Shown here piece by piece: positions 33,449 through 41,787 of a stretch of 64,000 bases of DNA. The translations under genes were made by a program, and so were the position numbers. Each line of letters starts with the position of its first letter. The first letter of the stretch is position 1. Where the stretch lies: contig CAMDCE010000005.1 of the NCBI GenBank assembly GCA_945889625.1, forward strand, positions 1 through 64,000. Direction: 5' to 3'. Origin of the DNA: Asaia bogorensis. Lineage in GTDB: Bacteria > Pseudomonadota > Alphaproteobacteria > Reyranellales > Reyranellaceae. The notes under the pieces were generated by a model. The model was not told the origin of the DNA. It saw only the letters and a list, made by a program, of their open reading frames with translations, and searched no databases.

Positions 33449-34411
33449 CTAGCCGACCCGCGCCTTCAGGCGGGCGAGGATGCTGCCCAGGATGCCCTTG
33501 GGCAGGAAGATGATGAACAGCACCAGCAGGACGCCGTAGACCAGATTGTCCCAGCCGACGGCCTTGGTGCCGAAGCCGATGCGCAGGATCTCGGCCAGCA
33601 TGATGGTGATGATCGCGCCGACCGTCGGTCCGAGCGCCACGTAGAGGCCGCCGACGATGACGGCGAACACCATCTGCAGCGACACCGCGATGCCGCTCAC
33701 CGTGTCGGGCGAGATAAACATCTGGTACTGGCAGTAGAGCGCGCCGGCGAGCGAGGTCATCAGCGCGCTGATCACCGTGATCTTGAGTTTCTCCCAAGTC
33801 ACGTTCACGCCTGCCGCCGCCGCGGCGTCCTCGTCTTCGGCGATCGCCTCCAGCGCGTAGCGATCCATGCTGCGGTCGACCCAGCGCCAGACCAGCAGAC
33901 CGGCCGCCCAGACGCCCAAGGCGATCAGGTACCAGGTCGTCTTGTCGTCGAACTGCAGCGCCACCAGGTGATTGCCCTTGGTGCGTTCGGGCGTATAGCC
34001 AAGCGAGCCGCCGGTCCAGTCGCGGGTGGCGGTGATGATCTGCAGCACGATGCCCGACAGCGCCAGCGTGACGAGCACAAAATAGTGGCCGGTGATGCGG
34101 AAGCGGAAGCACGGGTAGGCGACGATCAGCGCCAGCACGGCGGCCGTCGCCATGGCGAGCGGGATGCCGATCCACGGCGACACGCCGAGATGGTTCCACA
34201 GCAGCGCCGTGACATAGGCACCGACGCCCATGAATCCGCCATGGCCGAGCGAGACCAGGCCGAAGCGGCCCATCATCGACCACGAGGTGTAGGCGAACGC
34301 CCAGATCAGGATCAGGATCAGGATGTGCAGCGGATAGGGATCGTTGTAGACGAAGGGCAGCGCGATCAGCATCGCGCCGGCGATCCACGGCAGGAGATCA
34401 CGAAGGGTCAC
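33449..34411 (-). CDS. livM: Branched-chain amino acid ABC transporter permease LivM
   Basis: 320 residues, about nine membrane helices. It has the LivM signature: GRFGLVSLGHGGFMGVGAYVTA near the N-terminus and the cytoplasmic coupling loop AIAEDEDAAAAAGVNVTWEKL. It forms the translocation pore with LivH. Its ATG overlaps the livH stop (ATGA). Last gene of the liv unit on this strand. The substrate is presumably branched-chain amino acids or a related amide; specificity comes from the binding protein upstream. Confidence 0.93.
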   Translation of the reverse strand: MTLRDLLPWIAGAMLIALPFVYNDPYPLHILILILIWAFAYTSWSMMGRFGLVSLGHGGFMGVGAYVTALLWNHLGVSPWIGIPLAMATAAVLALIVAYPCFRFRITGHYFVLVTLALSGIVLQIITATRDWTGGSLGYTPERTKGNHLVALQFDDKTTWYLIALGVWAAGLLVWRWVDRSMDRYALEAIAEDEDAAAAAGVNVTWEKLKITVISALMTSLAGALYCQYQMFISPDTVSGIAVSLQMVFAVIVGGLYVALGPTVGAIITIMLAEILRIGFGTKAVGWDNLVYGVLLVLFIIFLPKGILGSILARLKARVG

Positions 34412-35289
34412 TGGCGCCTCGCCAGCAGCCCGGCGGGCCTAATGAACATCATGACGATGAAGAAGCCGAAGGCCAGCACGTAACCCCATTCGAGGTCGGA
34501 GAACAGGCCGCCCAGCGAGATGATCTCGGCGAACACGAAGGCCGCGACGAAGCCGCCGACAAAGTTGCCGAGGCCTCCCAGCACGCAGATCAGGAAGGTG
34601 ATCGGCCCGAACGACAGCCCGACGAAAGGATGGACGTCGTACTGCAGCACCAGCAGGCAGGCGGCCAACCCGGCGAGCGCGCCGCCCAACGCCGAGGTGA
34701 TGAGGTAGATGCGGCGCGTATCGACCCCCATCAGCGCCATGATCTGGCGGTCCTGGGCGATCGCGCGGATGGCGGTGCCGGTGTAGGTCCGTGTCATGAA
34801 GAAGTAGACGATCAGCATGCCGATCAGGGCCGCGGTGAAGGCGAGCAGGCGCGCGTAGCTGAAATGCATCTCGGCGAACTGCAGCACCGGCAGCCGGATG
34901 CCGAGGTTGCGGAAGTCGACGCCGAAGGCCACGGTGGCGAAGCTCTGCAGCACGAACAGCACGCCGCCGGTGGCGAGCAGCTGGTTGATCGGCGCCGCCG
35001 AAAGCAGCGGCGCGATGACCAGCCAGTGAAGCATCGCGCCCAGGAACGCGACCAGCAGGATCGTGAGCGGCGCGGCCACGTAGTACGACAGGCCGTAATA
35101 CTGGACGAGATAGTACATGCCGTACATGCCGATCATCACCAGCTCGGCGTAGCAGATCCAGGTGACGTCGATGACGCCGAAGATCAAGTTCAGCCCGAGC
35201 GCCAGCAGGGCGAGCACGCCGCCCAGCAAGATGCCGTTGACCATGGCCTCGAGCAGGTAGATGTCGAAGATCTCGAGGAATGACTGCAT
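34408..35289 (-). CDS. livH: Branched-chain amino acid ABC transporter permease LivH
   Basis: 293 residues from the ATG at 35289 (MQSFLEIFDIYLLEAMVNGI); the coding frame continues upstream into a dispersed repeat and is not real there. The LivH pattern is GGVLALLALGLNLIFGVIDV near the start and RAIAQDRQIMALMGVDTRRIY as coupling helix. It pairs with LivM. It is separated from livF by 132 bases filled by a palindromic repeat, so the operon is physically interrupted but not reversed. Confidence 0.93.
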   Translation of the reverse strand: MQSFLEIFDIYLLEAMVNGILLGGVLALLALGLNLIFGVIDVTWICYAELVMIGMYGMYYLVQYYGLSYYVAAPLTILLVAFLGAMLHWLVIAPLLSAAPINQLLATGGVLFVLQSFATVAFGVDFRNLGIRLPVLQFAEMHFSYARLLAFTAALIGMLIVYFFMTRTYTGTAIRAIAQDRQIMALMGVDTRRIYLITSALGGALAGLAACLLVLQYDVHPFVGLSFGPITFLICVLGGLGNFVGGFVAAFVFAEIISLGGLFSDLEWGYVLAFGFFIVMMFIRPAGLLARRQ

Positions 35290-35303
35290 GGCTATAGTCT
35301 CCC

Positions 35304-35412
35304 CCTCACCCTGAGGAGCGGCCCGCAGGGCCGCGTCTCGAAGGGTGGGCAATCGCACAAACCTGTGGCCCATCCTTCGAGACGCCCGCTGCGCTCGCTC
35401 CTCAGGATGAGG
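35304..35412. repeat. Dispersed palindromic repeat, family A copy 2 (inside the liv operon)
   Basis: CCTCACCCTGAGGAGCG at one end and CGCTCCTCAGGATGAGG at the other are near-perfect inverted repeats, with an inner CGTCTCGAAGG/CCTTCGAGACG stem. It matches the copy at 29909-30036 in word order. It lies between livF and livH and would form a long hairpin in the transcript. Confidence 0.8.
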
Positions 35413-35421
35413 TCAATTGAT

Positions 35422-36144
35422 CTACACACCGAGATACGCCTGTCTGATGGTGTCGTTGGCCAGCATCTCGGCCGACGTGCCGGACGCGCGGATCGAGCCG
35501 GCTTCGAGCAGATAGGCCCGATCGACGATGCGCAGCACCTGCTGGACGTTCTGCTCGACGATCAGCACCGTGAGGCCGCCGCCGCGGATGCGCTTGACCA
35601 GCTCGAAGACCTGCTGGACGACGACCGGCGCCAGGCCGGCCGACGGCTCGTCGAGCAGCAGCAGCTTGGGATCGCTCATCAGGGCTCGGCCGATGGCGCA
35701 CATCTGCTGTTCGCCGCCCGACAATGTGCCGGCCATCTGGTCGCGCCGTTCCTTCATGCGCGGAAAAAGATCGAACACGAAAGCCAGGCGCTCGGTGAAC
35801 TTGGCGCGCGCCTCGGGCATGAAGGCGCCCATCTTGAGGTTGTCCTCGACCGTGAGACGCGGAAACAGCCGGCGGTTCTCCGGCACATGGGCGATGCCGA
35901 GGCTGACGATGCGATGCGCGGGCGTGGCGACCAGATCGGTGCCTTCCATGGCGATCGAGCCGGCGCGCGGGCGGATCAGGCCGGAGATCACCCGCATCAA
36001 GGTGGTCTTGCCGGCGCCGTTGGGGCCGATCACGCCCACCGCCTCGCCGGCCTTGACGTCGAGGCTGACGCCGAACAGCGCCTGGAAGCTGGCGTAGCCA
36101 GCATCGACCGACTTCAACTCGAGCATGGACCCTGGTGCACTCAT
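35422..36144 (-). CDS. livF: ABC transporter ATP-binding protein LivF
   Basis: 240 residues. Walker A GPNGAGKTT, Q-loop region and the LivF word VPENRRLFPRLTVEDNL, signature LSGGEQQM, Walker B LLLLDEPSAGL, and switch histidine region LIVEQNVQQ are intact. It energises the LivHM permease together with LivG. It starts 8 bases after the livG stop. The leader MSAPGSMLELKSVDAGY leaves a second possible start at the internal ATG (residue 7). Confidence 0.94.
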   Translation of the reverse strand: MSAPGSMLELKSVDAGYASFQALFGVSLDVKAGEAVGVIGPNGAGKTTLMRVISGLIRPRAGSIAMEGTDLVATPAHRIVSLGIAHVPENRRLFPRLTVEDNLKMGAFMPEARAKFTERLAFVFDLFPRMKERRDQMAGTLSGGEQQMCAIGRALMSDPKLLLLDEPSAGLAPVVVQQVFELVKRIRGGGLTVLIVEQNVQQVLRIVDRAYLLEAGSIRASGTSAEMLANDTIRQAYLGV

Positions 36145-36152
36145 CGACCCGC

Positions 36153-36908
36153 TCAGCGACGCTTCTCGGCTGCGGCGGCCTGGGTCGCAACGGCGTCGGT
36201 GCCGAGATAGACCTCGATCACGCGCGGGTCGCTCGACACCGTGCTCGGCAGGCCCTCGGAGATCTTCTCGCCGTGGTCGAGCACCATGACGCGGTCGACG
36301 ACGCGCATCAGCACGCCCATGATGTGCTCGACCCAGATGATGGTGATGCCGAGCTCGTCGCGGATCTTGCGCAGCATGTCGGCAGCCTGGTCCATCTCGG
36401 CGTCATCGAGGCCGCCCAGGCTTTCGTCGGCCAGCAGCAGCTTGGGCCCGGTGGCCAAGGCCTTGGCGAGTTCGAGCTTCTTGAGACCGGCGGCGCCCAG
36501 CCCGTCGACGCTCGCCGTGCGGTCGGTTGGCAGGCCGACCATGGCGAGCGCCCGTTCCGCCGCCTCGTCGGCCCTGGCGCGGCTGTGTCGGCCCTGGCCG
36601 AAGTAGCCGGCCAGCTCGACATTCTCGAAAATCGAGAGCCTGCGGAACGGTCGCGGGATCTGGAACGTCCGGCCGATGCCGCGATTGATGATGCGGTGCG
36701 GCGGCAGCCCGGAGATTTCGTTGCCGGCGAACTTGATCGATCCTGCCGAGGGCGGGAACGTGCCCGAGAGCATGTTGAAGATCGTGCTTTTGCCCGAGCC
36801 GTTCGGGCCGATCAGGCCGAGAATCTCGCCCTGATCGACCTTGAACGACACGTTGTTGACGGCCGTGAACCCGCCGAAACGCTTTACCAAACCCTCGACG
36901 ACAAGCAC
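36153..36908 (-). CDS. livG: ABC transporter ATP-binding protein LivG (GTG start)
   Basis: 251 residues from a GTG at 36908, 29 bases after the livK stop. Walker A GPNGSGKST, the LivG word GIGRTFQIPRPFRRLSIFENV, and Walker B LLLADESLGGLDDAEM are clear. The signature is degenerate, GAAGLKKLELAKAL in place of LSGGQ, as in a subgroup of LivG proteins. It pairs with LivF in the ATPase heterodimer, so one composite site would have a weak signature. Confidence 0.92.
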   Translation of the reverse strand: MLVVEGLVKRFGGFTAVNNVSFKVDQGEILGLIGPNGSGKSTIFNMLSGTFPPSAGSIKFAGNEISGLPPHRIINRGIGRTFQIPRPFRRLSIFENVELAGYFGQGRHSRARADEAAERALAMVGLPTDRTASVDGLGAAGLKKLELAKALATGPKLLLADESLGGLDDAEMDQAADMLRKIRDELGITIIWVEHIMGVLMRVVDRVMVLDHGEKISEGLPSTVSSDPRVIEVYLGTDAVATQAAAAEKRR

Positions 36909-36937
36909 AGCCGCACCGCTCTCCGTGAACTGGAGGC

Positions 36938-38257
36938 CTACTTCGCCGAGTAGACGGTGCCGGCCGGGAACGGCAGCACGGCTTCACGCTGCGCCTGGCT
37001 CTTCGGCCAGACGACGTAGGACTTGTCGTCGACATACTGCGCGATCACCGGGAAGGCGCGCAGGTTCTGTCCGGCGATCGGCGAGCCCTCGCCGGCATAC
37101 TTCACGCCGAAGCCCAGCATCGTGCCGCCCTCCTTGAGGTCGACGTCGAGCGTCGCCTTGCGCAGCGACTCGGGGTCGATGCCGCCGTACTTCTTGATCG
37201 CCTGGGGCAGGACTTCGGTGAAGAACAAGTAGGTGTTCGACGCCGACATGCCGACATGGGCCGAGCGGATGGTGGTGCCGGGCTTGGCCTTGTCGTATTC
37301 CTCGCCGACCATCTTGATGAGCGGCAGCAGCTTCTGGTCGAGCGACTTCTGGTTGGTCTCCCAGATCGAGATCGGGTCGACGTTGAAGAAATAGTTGACG
37401 TCCTTGCCCAGGCCTTCCTTGAGCTTGGTGTAGACGCCGTAGCCGGCGCCGTGGCCGATCAGGGCATTGAACTTCAGGCCGCCCTCGCGCGCCTGGCGAT
37501 GGAACAGCGTGATGTCGGGATTGTAGCCGGTATGGAAGATGACGTCGGGCCGGGCGCGCTTGAGCTTGGTCACCAGCGCCGACAGGTCGGGCGCGGTCGC
37601 GGCATAGCCTTCCTTGAGCACGATGTTGAAGCCGGCCTTCTTGGCGCCGGCCTCGTTGCCCTTCGAGACGTCGACGCCGTAGGCGCCGTCCTCGTGGATG
37701 ATCGCCACGCGCAAGTCCTTGGGATCCTTGCCGAGCTTGGCCTTGGCGTTCTGCTCGATGAAGTCCATCGACATCTCGCCGAACTGCGAGCCCGAGGGCT
37801 GGGCGCGGAACACGTACTTGAGATTGCGGTTCTCGAGCACCGCCGAGGAAATGCAGGTCGTGATCCACATGAACTTCTTGAGCTGCTCGACACGGGCCGC
37901 CACCGGCACGCACTGCGCCGAGGAATAGAAGCCCAGCACCATGTCGACCTTTTCCTGCTCGATCAGCCGGACGGCCTCGTTGATGGCAACGTCGGGCTTG
38001 CTCTGGGCGTCGGCGTAGACGGCGTCGATCTGGTAACCCTCGACGCCACCGAGCTTGATGAAGTGGTCGATCATGATCTTGGCGCCGAGGTAGTGCAGAT
38101 CGGAGCCGCCGCCGGCCAGCGGGCCGGTGAGGTCGTAGACGACGCCGATCTTGATCTTCTTTGGCTGGGCCTCGGCGGAAACTGCCATGCCCAGAACCGC
38201 TACCGCGGCGATCAGGCCACCCAGCAGGCGGCCAACCGTGTTGCGCAACACCGTCAT
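36938..38257 (-). CDS. livK: Branched-chain amino acid ABC transporter substrate-binding protein LivK-type
   Basis: 439 residues, with a Sec signal peptide (LLGGLIAAVAVLGMAVSAEAQ). Two-lobed periplasmic binding protein: KIKIGVVYDLTGPLAGGG at the N-terminus, VRLIEQEKVDMVLGFYSSAQC and the hinge region around DVIFHTGYNPDITLFHRQA. It heads the liv cluster and sets its substrate. Such large (430+) members often bind amides, urea or aromatic acids besides leucine, so the ligand is uncertain. A 93-base gap to the next upstream gene presumably holds its promoter; none was recognised. Confidence 0.9.
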   Translation of the reverse strand: MTVLRNTVGRLLGGLIAAVAVLGMAVSAEAQPKKIKIGVVYDLTGPLAGGGSDLHYLGAKIMIDHFIKLGGVEGYQIDAVYADAQSKPDVAINEAVRLIEQEKVDMVLGFYSSAQCVPVAARVEQLKKFMWITTCISSAVLENRNLKYVFRAQPSGSQFGEMSMDFIEQNAKAKLGKDPKDLRVAIIHEDGAYGVDVSKGNEAGAKKAGFNIVLKEGYAATAPDLSALVTKLKRARPDVIFHTGYNPDITLFHRQAREGGLKFNALIGHGAGYGVYTKLKEGLGKDVNYFFNVDPISIWETNQKSLDQKLLPLIKMVGEEYDKAKPGTTIRSAHVGMSASNTYLFFTEVLPQAIKKYGGIDPESLRKATLDVDLKEGGTMLGFGVKYAGEGSPIAGQNLRAFPVIAQYVDDKSYVVWPKSQAQREAVLPFPAGTVYSAK

Positions 38258-38350
38258 GTCGTTTCTCCCTCAAACAGCGCGTGTTTGTCTTTATTGATTG
38301 GGCGCATCACAGGGGCCGGGCCGGCCGATGTCAAGCGCCCTGCTGCAACC

Positions 38351-40306
38351 TCAAGCGCGTCCCTCGCCCGGCGTCAGGATGTCGAACATGATGCCACCGG
38401 GCTCATCGAGCAGGGTGAACAACAGCGCGAACCGCGAGGCGTCACCCTCGACCTGCAGCGTCCCTGATGCGAACGCCTCCTGCGCCGTCTGCTTGCGCAG
38501 CACGAGCCCATCCAGGGCCGCGCGCGTCGTCGTGACCGACGCCGCGGCCTGCTCCGACTGCTCGGCCATGCGGTGGGTGATGGTGCAGTGCTTGAGCGTC
38601 AGGACCAGCGACTCGCCGCGGTCGGTGAAACGCCAGTTGAGCGCGAAGTCGTAGCCGGCTGCCTTGGCCGGGTCGAGCCGGATGGCTAGCGCATCGAACA
38701 GTACGTCGGTGCTGAGCCCGGCCAGCGTATCGGCGCTCATCGCCGCCCGCGCCGGCAGCTTGAAGACACCATGGCGCAGCTCCTGGGCGCCATAGAGAAA
38801 GGCGTTGCGCCAGGTCGCGGACTCGGCCTGATAGCCCATCTGCTCGAGCGCATCGGCGCAAAGAGCGCGCGCCTCCTTGTTCCCGGGTTCGGCGTAGACG
38901 ACTTCCTTCATCACTTGAGCCACCCAGCGGAATTCGCCCTTGGCGAAGTCTGCTTTTGCCCGTGCGATCGCAGCCGTTGCGCCCCCCATGTACTCGACGA
39001 ACTTGGCCGCCGCAGGCGCCGGCGGCAGCGGATGGAGATTGCACGGATTGGCATCGTACCAGCTGAGATAGCGCTGATAGACCGCCTTCACGTTGTGGCT
39101 GACCGTGCCGTAGTAGCCGCGCACCGACCAGCGTTCGGCCAGGCCCGGCGGCAGGTCGATCGTCTCGGCGATCTCGGCCGGCCGCCAGCCCTTGCTCATG
39201 TAGCGCAGGGTCTGGTCGTGGATGTGCTTGTAGAGATCGCGCTGCGCCTCGAGGTAGTCGAGGATGGCATCGCGCCCCCAGGTCGGCCAGTGATGCTGAC
39301 CGATCAGCACATCTGTCTTCGGCCCGTACATCTCGATCGCATCGCCGATGTATTTCGCCCAGATCCGCGGATCGCGCGCCACCGAGCCGCGCAGCGGGAT
39401 GAAATTGTGCAGCAGCGGGCAGGCATTCTCCGCCATGTTGAGCACGCCGAACCCGGGATAGAACATGTGCATCTCGGCCGGCGCCTCGGTCTCGGGCGCG
39501 AGCTGGAAGACGATCTCCACACCGTCGACCGTGTGCGTCTCGATGGGCCGGACGATGAGTTGGGTGGGTGCGATCAGACCCGGCGTGCCGCGCGCCACGC
39601 CCTTGCCCAGACCGGCATCGACCTGGCCGCGGGGCCCGCGCGGCAGCATGGCGCCGAACTGGAACTGGGCGCGGCGGGTCATCGGCAAACCGGCCAGCAC
39701 ATTCTCGCCGGCGATCGCCTCCATGAAGCCGCTGGGCGCGATGACCACGACCTTGCCCGCCTTCACGTCGGCCTCGTCGATCACGCCGCGAACGCCGCCA
39801 TAGTGATCGATATGGCTGTGGGTGTAGATGACCGCGACCACAGGTCTGTTTGGCCGATGGGCGCGATAGAGGGCGAGTGCGGCGCGCGCCACCTCGGCGG
39901 TCGTCAGCGGGTCGATCAGGATCAGCCCGCTGTCGCCCTCGATCACCGTCATGTTGGAAATGTCGAAGCCGCGCAGCTGATAGATCCGGTCGGCGACCTT
40001 GAACAGGCCGTTGGCGAGATTGAGCCGCGCCATGCGCCACAGGCTGGGATTGACCGTCACGGGCGCCAGCTCGCCCTCGATGAAGGCGTATTCGCCGAGG
40101 TTCCACAACACCGTGCCGCCGGCGCTCTGCACCACGCCATCAGGCACCGGCGCGATCAGGCCGCGTTGGGCTGCCGCGAAATCCCGGACGTCGGTGAACG
40201 GCAGCCGTGCGGCCATCGCCGCATTGGCTGCGAGCGTCGCCGGTTCGGCATCACGAGCCCGGTCGAGATGCGAGGCCGGCACTGGAACGGCGGAGCCTGC
40301 GGCCAT
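38351..40306 (-). CDS. Alkyl sulfatase (SdsA/BDS1-type metallo-beta-lactamase fold)
   Basis: 651 residues from the ATG at 40306. N-terminal dizinc domain with THSHIDHYGGV (His163, His165, Asp167, His168), then TVDGVEIVFQLAPETEAPAEM and HNFIPLRGS; a central helical dimerisation domain; and a C-terminal SCP2-like domain (VLFDALAIRLDPAKAAGYDF). It hydrolyses long-chain alkyl sulfates such as dodecyl sulfate to alcohols. Unlike secreted SdsA1 there is no signal peptide, so it probably acts in the cytoplasm. Divergent from the broken YjbR-family gene, 45 bases apart. Confidence 0.93.
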   Translation of the reverse strand: MAAGSAVPVPASHLDRARDAEPATLAANAAMAARLPFTDVRDFAAAQRGLIAPVPDGVVQSAGGTVLWNLGEYAFIEGELAPVTVNPSLWRMARLNLANGLFKVADRIYQLRGFDISNMTVIEGDSGLILIDPLTTAEVARAALALYRAHRPNRPVVAVIYTHSHIDHYGGVRGVIDEADVKAGKVVVIAPSGFMEAIAGENVLAGLPMTRRAQFQFGAMLPRGPRGQVDAGLGKGVARGTPGLIAPTQLIVRPIETHTVDGVEIVFQLAPETEAPAEMHMFYPGFGVLNMAENACPLLHNFIPLRGSVARDPRIWAKYIGDAIEMYGPKTDVLIGQHHWPTWGRDAILDYLEAQRDLYKHIHDQTLRYMSKGWRPAEIAETIDLPPGLAERWSVRGYYGTVSHNVKAVYQRYLSWYDANPCNLHPLPPAPAAAKFVEYMGGATAAIARAKADFAKGEFRWVAQVMKEVVYAEPGNKEARALCADALEQMGYQAESATWRNAFLYGAQELRHGVFKLPARAAMSADTLAGLSTDVLFDALAIRLDPAKAAGYDFALNWRFTDRGESLVLTLKHCTITHRMAEQSEQAAASVTTTRAALDGLVLRKQTAQEAFASGTLQVEGDASRFALLFTLLDEPGGIMFDILTPGEGRA

Positions 40307-40351
40307 TTCTTCTTTTCCTTCTTCCCGTGGTTCGGCACTGTGGGTTTCGCC

Positions 40352-40803
40352 ATGCGCGCAGGCAAGCTTGCCCTGCCGACTATCCGCCGCGTCGCCCTGG
40401 CGTGGCCCGGCGTCGAGGAAGGCACGTCCTACGGCACGCCGGCCTTTCGCCTCAAGGGCAAGCTGATCGCCCGCCTGCACCAGGACGGCTCCTCGATCAT
40501 GTTCAAGCTGGGCTTCGAGGCGCGCGAGCACCTGATGCAGGCTGACCCGCGGACCCTTTTCGTCACCGAGCACTACCGCGACCAGAGCGTGATGACTTTC
40601 AGTAGACTCACGCGTCGGCCCAGCACGGGCACCGCTTCGCTGCGAGAGCTGGGCCGACGCGAAATGCCAAAGTCATCACGCTTTATCCCAGTGTGCTGGC
40701 GGGCCTCGACCGGCTGAAGGCAGACGACTTGCGCGGCCTGTTCGCGCGTGCGATCGAAAACGCCGCGGCAAAGCGCCCGCGAAAGTTCAGCTCTCGACCT
40801 TGA
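40352..40803 (+). pseudogene. YjbR/MmcQ-family gene broken by a palindromic insertion
   Basis: Codons from 40352 give a YjbR-type start (TIRRVALAWPGVEEGTSYG, then RLKGKLIARL and FVTEHYRDQSVM). At about 40586-40682 an inverted-repeat element interrupts it. Beyond the element the family C-terminus resumes in another frame (from 40672: VITLYPSVLAGLDRLKADDL, then FARAIENAAAKR), ending at 40803. Removing 83 bases, for example 40600-40682, would restore one frame of about 122 residues, the usual family length. As it stands, translation runs into the element and stops at 40717. The intact protein would be a small DNA-binding-like protein of unknown role. Confidence 0.72.
40586..40682. repeat. 97-bp double-arm palindrome inserted in the YjbR-type gene
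   Basis: Outer arms AGCGTGATGACTTT (40586-40599) and AAAGTCATCACGCT (40669-40682) are perfect 14-bp inverted repeats. Inner arms CGCGTCGGCCCAGC (40611-40624) and GCTGGGCCGACGCG (40648-40661) are another perfect 14 bp. The loop is 23 bases, and the asymmetric internal bulge is 11 and 7 bases. Confidence 0.85.
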
Positions 40804-41761
40804 TGTTGTTGTCCTTGACCACCTTGGTCCAGCGCTCGGTCTCGAACTTCAGCCTCTCGTGGTACGCCTCCGGCGTAGAACCGGTGGTGGCGTAGCCGAG
40901 GTCGGCAAACTTCTTCTCGACCTCGGGGTCCTTGATGATCTGCCGCACGAGCGCGTTCAGCCTGTCGAGCACGGGCCGCGGGATGCCGGCCGGCGCCACG
41001 ACGCCGAAGAACACCGCGCTCACCATGTCGGGCATGCCGAGCTCAACCACCGTCGGCACGTGGGGCGCGACCGGCGAACGCTTCTCCGACGATACGGCCA
41101 GGCCGGTCAGCCGGCCTTGCGAGGCGTGCACGCCGGCGGGCATGACGACATCGACGATCATCGGCACGTGGCCGCCCATCACGTCGCGCAGGGCGTCGGC
41201 CGCACCCTTGTAGGCCACGAACTCCAGATTGAGCTTGTTGCGCGTCTTGAACAGCTCGGCCCAGAGATGAGGTTGGTTGCCGACGCCGGAAGTGGCGAAA
41301 CGGACCTTCTGCGGCTGCTTGTTCACCCACTCGGCGAAAGCCTTGTAGTCCTTGGCCTCATGATCCTTGTTGATGGCGATGAAGTCGGGAATGTCGGCCA
41401 GCGTCGTGACCGGCTGAAAATCCTTCAACGGATCGTAGGGCTGCTTCAACCCGAGCGCTGCGTTGGTGGCGAGTGTCGTGGTGCCGAGCAGCAGCGTGTG
41501 GCCGTCGGGCTTGGACTTGGCCACCAGCTCCATGCCGATGATGGTGTTGCCGCCGCCCCTGTTCTCGACGATGACCTGCTGGCCGACCAGCGGCATCATC
41601 TTCTCAGCGAGCAGCCGGGCCGCCGTGTCGGTAGCGCCGCCCGGAATGTAGGGCACGACGATCTTGATCGGCTGGCTGGGCCACGCCTGGGCCCGTGCCG
41701 AAGATGCCCCGACGATCGTCCAGCCGGCCGCGCCTATCAGCGCACTTCGACGCTTGATCAT
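40787..41761 (-). CDS. Tripartite tricarboxylate transporter substrate-binding protein (TctC/Bug family)
   Basis: 324 residues, with a cleavable signal peptide (MIKRRSALIGAAGWTIVGAS then ARAQ). Bug fold: WPSQPIKIVVPYIPGGATD, the ligand-loop RLLAEKMMPLVGQQVIVENR, GMELVAKSKPDGHTLLLG, and YKGAADALRDVMGGHV. It binds carboxylic acids in the periplasm. No TctA or TctB gene is near; solo bug genes are amplified in several proteobacterial lineages. The MFS gene lies 26 bases upstream on the same strand, so the two may be co-transcribed. The stop overlaps the tail of the broken YjbR-type gene by 17 bases. Confidence 0.92.
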   Translation of the reverse strand: MIKRRSALIGAAGWTIVGASSARAQAWPSQPIKIVVPYIPGGATDTAARLLAEKMMPLVGQQVIVENRGGGNTIIGMELVAKSKPDGHTLLLGTTTLATNAALGLKQPYDPLKDFQPVTTLADIPDFIAINKDHEAKDYKAFAEWVNKQPQKVRFATSGVGNQPHLWAELFKTRNKLNLEFVAYKGAADALRDVMGGHVPMIVDVVMPAGVHASQGRLTGLAVSSEKRSPVAPHVPTVVELGMPDMVSAVFFGVVAPAGIPRPVLDRLNALVRQIIKDPEVEKKFADLGYATTGSTPEAYHERLKFETERWTKVVKDNNIKVES

Positions 41762-41787
41762 TTTTTCCTCCCAAATAGGAGGGCGTT

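Noticed and set aside
40352-40717. A full-length YjbR protein of 121 residues.
   Set aside because: Residues after about 82 are encoded by the palindrome, not by family sequence; the true tail is in another frame downstream.
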